Source: JAGUYA01 sp043802425 (GTDB lineage Bacteria; Omnitrophota; Gorgyraeia; Gygaellales; Profunditerraquicolaceae). Taken from it: 8,520 nt of DNA. Below the pieces are notes generated by a model. The model did no database searches. It saw nothing but the letters and a program-made list of their open reading frames with translations, and was not told where the DNA came from. Positions 6,868-8,520 of this stretch are shown here, piece after piece. The stretch lies in the NCBI GenBank assembly GCA_043802425.1, contig JAZDLA010000028.1, positions 1 through 8,520 of the forward strand. The letters run 5' to 3'. Position 1 is the first letter of the stretch. Each line of letters begins with the position of its first letter. The translations under genes and the position numbers were made by a program.

Positions 6868-6958
6868 ACTGACCTAATCTTTAAGCCTAACCCCAAGAAT
6901 AAAAACTCCTCCTGCATATCAAGGCGTCATTCTAATTAAATTATAGGACGTCAAAATC

Positions 6959-6988
6959 TTGACTATCCCAAAATAAATATGTTATAAT
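6959..6988 (+). promoter_or_regulatory. Strong sigma-70-type promoter for the 7013 gene
   Basis: TTGACT (6959-6964) and a perfect TATAAT (6983-6988) are 18 bases apart, giving a start near 6995 and a leader of only about 18 bases. No terminator is visible between 6867 and here, so riboswitch-controlled transcripts may also run on into the 7013 gene. Confidence 0.75.
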
Positions 6989-7012
6989 GCCTTAAATTTA
7001 GTAAAGAGTACC

Positions 7013-7789
7013 ATGCTAAAAGAAGCGGCGCTTATTTTTGGATTATTGTCCATCTCTATTTTTCCCCTGCCTTTGGTCTATAGCCAAACAGATTCTTTGG
7101 CTCTAACGGAAAATTCCATAGTCTCGGTAGAGGGAAGACTGGCCGTAGAAAAACACGGCCAGGAGGAGTGGCTGGTTTTACATGCCAAAGATGCCCAGAC
7201 GTACCTAGTAACCGGCAACTTTAGCGGGAAACTTAAAAACACGCTTCTGGAGCTAGGGAAGAAAAATCTGGTTTCCCTTACCGGTATACTTGACGGCAAA
7301 AGTAATATTTCCTGCGCGCAATCTTCCCAATACGAATATAATGAAAAGGGTGAAAGGATATTGATAACAGATACGGCATGTATCCGCTATTATCATCTAG
7401 GGGTAACCCAAATCGACTCTACGAAGACATCGGATGAAAAGATGCCCCCCGCGCAAAGATATGCCGATGAAGAAAGAAGGATGTCGGCAAACAGAGGGAC
7501 GCAGGGATTAACGCCGCTGATTACGGGTGAAATTTACGGTAAAATTACCTCGGCGAATTTAAGATCGCCCATCAAGACCATCACAGTCGCTAACCAGGAT
7601 AAAGATAGCCCCATAGAAAGTATTACCTTAATCATTACTGCCGGCACGCGCATTGTCGAGAAGATCGGCGAAAAAGAACCCCTGGCCTTAAGGACGGATG
7701 CATTAAAAACAGGGCAAAATGTAACCGCCGTATTCTCCAAAGACGAACTAAAAAACGAGGCCTTATTAATTACGATTACTAAAGAATAG
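7013..7789 (+). CDS. Exported two-domain beta-rich protein, function unknown
   Basis: A 258-residue product begins at ATG 7013 behind a modest AAAGAG site. Residues 1-24 are a signal peptide (LKEAALIFGLLSISIF, likely cut after VYS). Residues about 33-133 look like a small beta-barrel domain (VSVEGRLAVE, EWLVLHAKDAQTYLVTG, LVSLTGILDG) with two cysteines at 101 and 123 that could form a disulfide. A polar linker rich in Lys, Arg, Glu and Pro (about 135-165) leads to a second domain at 170-258 (GEIYGKITSA, ITVANQ, ITLIITAGTRI, LKTGQNVTAVF). This alternation of G-x-I, ITV, TxI and L-x-x-G-x-x-V strands resembles the OB-like DUF5666 type of periplasmic domain; that likeness is by eye only. It is probably periplasmic. 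It has its own promoter and a long gap behind it, so it may be a single-gene unit. Confidence 0.85.
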   Translation: MLKEAALIFGLLSISIFPLPLVYSQTDSLALTENSIVSVEGRLAVEKHGQEEWLVLHAKDAQTYLVTGNFSGKLKNTLLELGKKNLVSLTGILDGKSNISCAQSSQYEYNEKGERILITDTACIRYYHLGVTQIDSTKTSDEKMPPAQRYADEERRMSANRGTQGLTPLITGEIYGKITSANLRSPIKTITVANQDKDSPIESITLIITAGTRIVEKIGEKEPLALRTDALKTGQNVTAVFSKDELKNEALLITITKE

Positions 7790-7818
7790 TTGCATTTTTT
7801 ATAATTGTGTGGTATAAG
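7790..7818 (+). promoter_or_regulatory. Possible promoter directly after the 7013 gene
   Basis: TTGCAT (7790-7795) and TATAAG (7813-7818) are 17 bases apart, and TGG immediately before the -10 box gives an extended -10 form. A transcript starting near 7825 would hit the strong terminator at 7854-7900, implying an RNA of about 75 bases unless termination is regulated. Confidence 0.4.
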
Positions 7819-7853
7819 TAAATCGGGATAGGGACTGGCATAATTTAAATCAA

Positions 7854-7900
7854 GGGGGTAGCTAAGCATTTACTATAATGCTTAGTAACCCTCTTTTTTT
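7854..7900 (+). terminator. Strong intrinsic terminator after the 7013 gene
   Basis: CTAAGCATT (7862-7870) pairs perfectly with AATGCTTAG (7877-7885) around a 6-base loop. The stem extends through GGGGGT (7854-7859) and AACCCTC with one A-A mismatch and wobble pairs, then seven Ts (7894-7900). It separates the RND gene from everything upstream. Confidence 0.9.
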
Positions 7901-7957
7901 ATGTTTAATTGTTCAAATGTTGTAATGTTTAAGCATTTTTCGAATATTTTAACATTA
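7901..7957 (+). repeat. Repeated ATGTTTAA and inverted TAATGTT/AACATTA upstream of the RND gene
   Basis: ATGTTTAA occurs at 7901-7908 and 7925-7932. TAATGTT (7923-7929) has an inverted partner AACATTA (7951-7957). The region is very AT-rich and could hold the pump's promoter and operator. The best -35/-10 pair I find (TTGTAA 7920-7925, TATTTT 7945-7950, spacing 19) is poor. Confidence 0.25.
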
Positions 7958-7986
7958 AAGCGTTCTAACATCCCAACAGCTAAACG

Positions 7987-8520
7987 ATGAATATCTCTAA
8001 ACTCTCCGTAAACCGCCCGGTTACCACCATCATGGTCTTTACGGCGATAGTCCTCTTGGGCTTTATCTCCTGGAGCAAACTCCCCCAGGAGCTCTTCCCT
8101 TCTATATCCTACCCCCAAATAACCGTGGTCACTTCTTATGTTAATGCCGCCCCGGAAGAAATCGAAAGCCTGGAAACCAAGGTTATCGAGGAAGCGGTGG
8201 GTACAGTAAACAACGTCAAAAGAGTCAGCTCGCTTTCTAAGGAAGGCCTCTCCCTGGTGATGGCAGAGTTTAACTGGGGAACGAATATGGATTTTGCGGC
8301 TTTAAGCGTGCGCGAAAAGATTGACCTGATCAAGGAAAAAATCCCGCGCGAATCGCAAGAACCTATTGTGATGAAATACAACCCCTTTGACCTACCGGTG
8401 ATGAACCTGGCTGCCATCGGACCGATGTCTCCTTTGGAGTTACGCGAAATCTGCCGCAAATATATCAAGGATGCCATTGAAAAAGTAGAAGGCGTGGCTT
8501 CTGCCACTATTACCGGCGGT
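7987..8520 (+). CDS. RND-family efflux pump inner-membrane subunit (AcrB/HAE1-like), N-terminal 178 residues
   Basis: ATG 7987 opens a frame that runs off the window end without a stop. Members of this family are usually a little over 1,000 residues, so about one sixth is visible. The start matches the family pattern: MNISKLSVNRPVTTIMVF leads into the first transmembrane helix (about residues 11-28). LPQELFPSISYPQITVVTSY follows, with the APEEIE segment and EEAVGTVNNVKRVSSLSKEG. These correspond to the start of the porter (PN1) domain, with its conserved pre-E-x-x-P and S-x-S-x-x-G positions. FNWGTNMDFAALSVREKI and KYNPFDLPVMNL continue the family order. RND pumps export drugs, lipids or metals using the proton gradient, together with a periplasmic adaptor and an outer-membrane channel; neither is in this window. 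No Shine-Dalgarno sequence precedes the ATG, and the gene is cut off from upstream transcription by the 7854-7900 terminator. Substrate cannot be told. Confidence 0.93.
   Translation, partial: MNISKLSVNRPVTTIMVFTAIVLLGFISWSKLPQELFPSISYPQITVVTSYVNAAPEEIESLETKVIEEAVGTVNNVKRVSSLSKEGLSLVMAEFNWGTNMDFAALSVREKIDLIKEKIPRESQEPIVMKYNPFDLPVMNLAAIGPMSPLELREICRKYIKDAIEKVEGVASATITGG

Noticed and set aside
6921..6952. GGCGTC and GGACGTC as an operator or hairpin in the 6868-7012 gap
   Set aside because: The two are not inverse complements over more than a few bases, and no T-run follows.
7800..7805. TATAAT just after the 7013 gene as a -10 box
   Set aside because: There is no fitting -35 box 16-18 bases upstream; the pair TTGCAT/TATAAG is better placed.
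8136..8507. A 123-residue minus-strand gene
   Set aside because: It is opposite the RND coding sequence, whose + strand product matches the family from its start; the minus frame has no recognisable features.
1..8520. CRISPR array, tRNA, rRNA or insertion sequence
   Set aside because: I saw no regularly spaced repeats, cloverleaf with conserved T-arm, rRNA-like sequence, transposase motifs or terminal inverted repeats.

Overview
The window is 8,520 bases of moderate-GC bacterial DNA with all recognisable genes on the + strand. Two features suggest a free-living or predatory-type Gram-negative: the first 178 residues of an RND efflux pump, and a run of exported proteins of no recognised family. 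A cyclic-di-GMP-I (GEMM-I) type riboswitch is also present. The lineage cannot be fixed from the sequence. The mix of exported orphan proteins and GEMM-I control would fit Omnitrophota or the Deltaproteobacteria-like phyla, but that is a guess.

Layout. (1) 2-766: the 3' end of a gene, open from the window edge, coding for a coiled-coil segment followed by a Gly/Pro-rich, DxNxDG-containing tail. A weak hairpin plus T-tract follows. (2) 835-2940: a 701-residue exported, almost wholly alpha-helical protein with a helix-pair pattern recurring about every 50 residues. (3) 2941-3285: a 345-base control region with a good sigma-70-like promoter (TTGAAC, 17 bases, TATACT), a long-stem hairpin, a GEMM-I aptamer and an intrinsic terminator. 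The terminator's 5' arm is the aptamer's own 3' strand, which is the layout of a ligand-on transcriptional switch. (4) 3286-5970 and 6013-6867: two exported proteins with YD-like repeats. The second is a stand-alone paralogue of the C-terminal third of the first and probably starts at TTG 6013. The 42-base gap has no terminator, so both are probably under the riboswitch. (5) 7013-7789: a 258-residue exported beta-rich protein with its own strong promoter (TTGACT, 18, TATAAT). (6) 7790-7986: an intergenic region with a possible promoter and a very strong terminator. (7) 7987-8520: the start of an RND pump gene cut by the window end.

Working picture (inference). When c-di-GMP or a related dinucleotide is high, the leader stays in the aptamer fold and the terminator fails to form. 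A pair of secreted, repeat-rich proteins is then made. This matches the general use of c-di-GMP to switch on surface and matrix proteins. The most unusual points are the C at the aptamer position that is normally G (or A in the cGAMP variant), three copies of the self-complementary ATCGAT in and beside the aptamer, and the tandem full-length/C-terminal-only paralogue pair.
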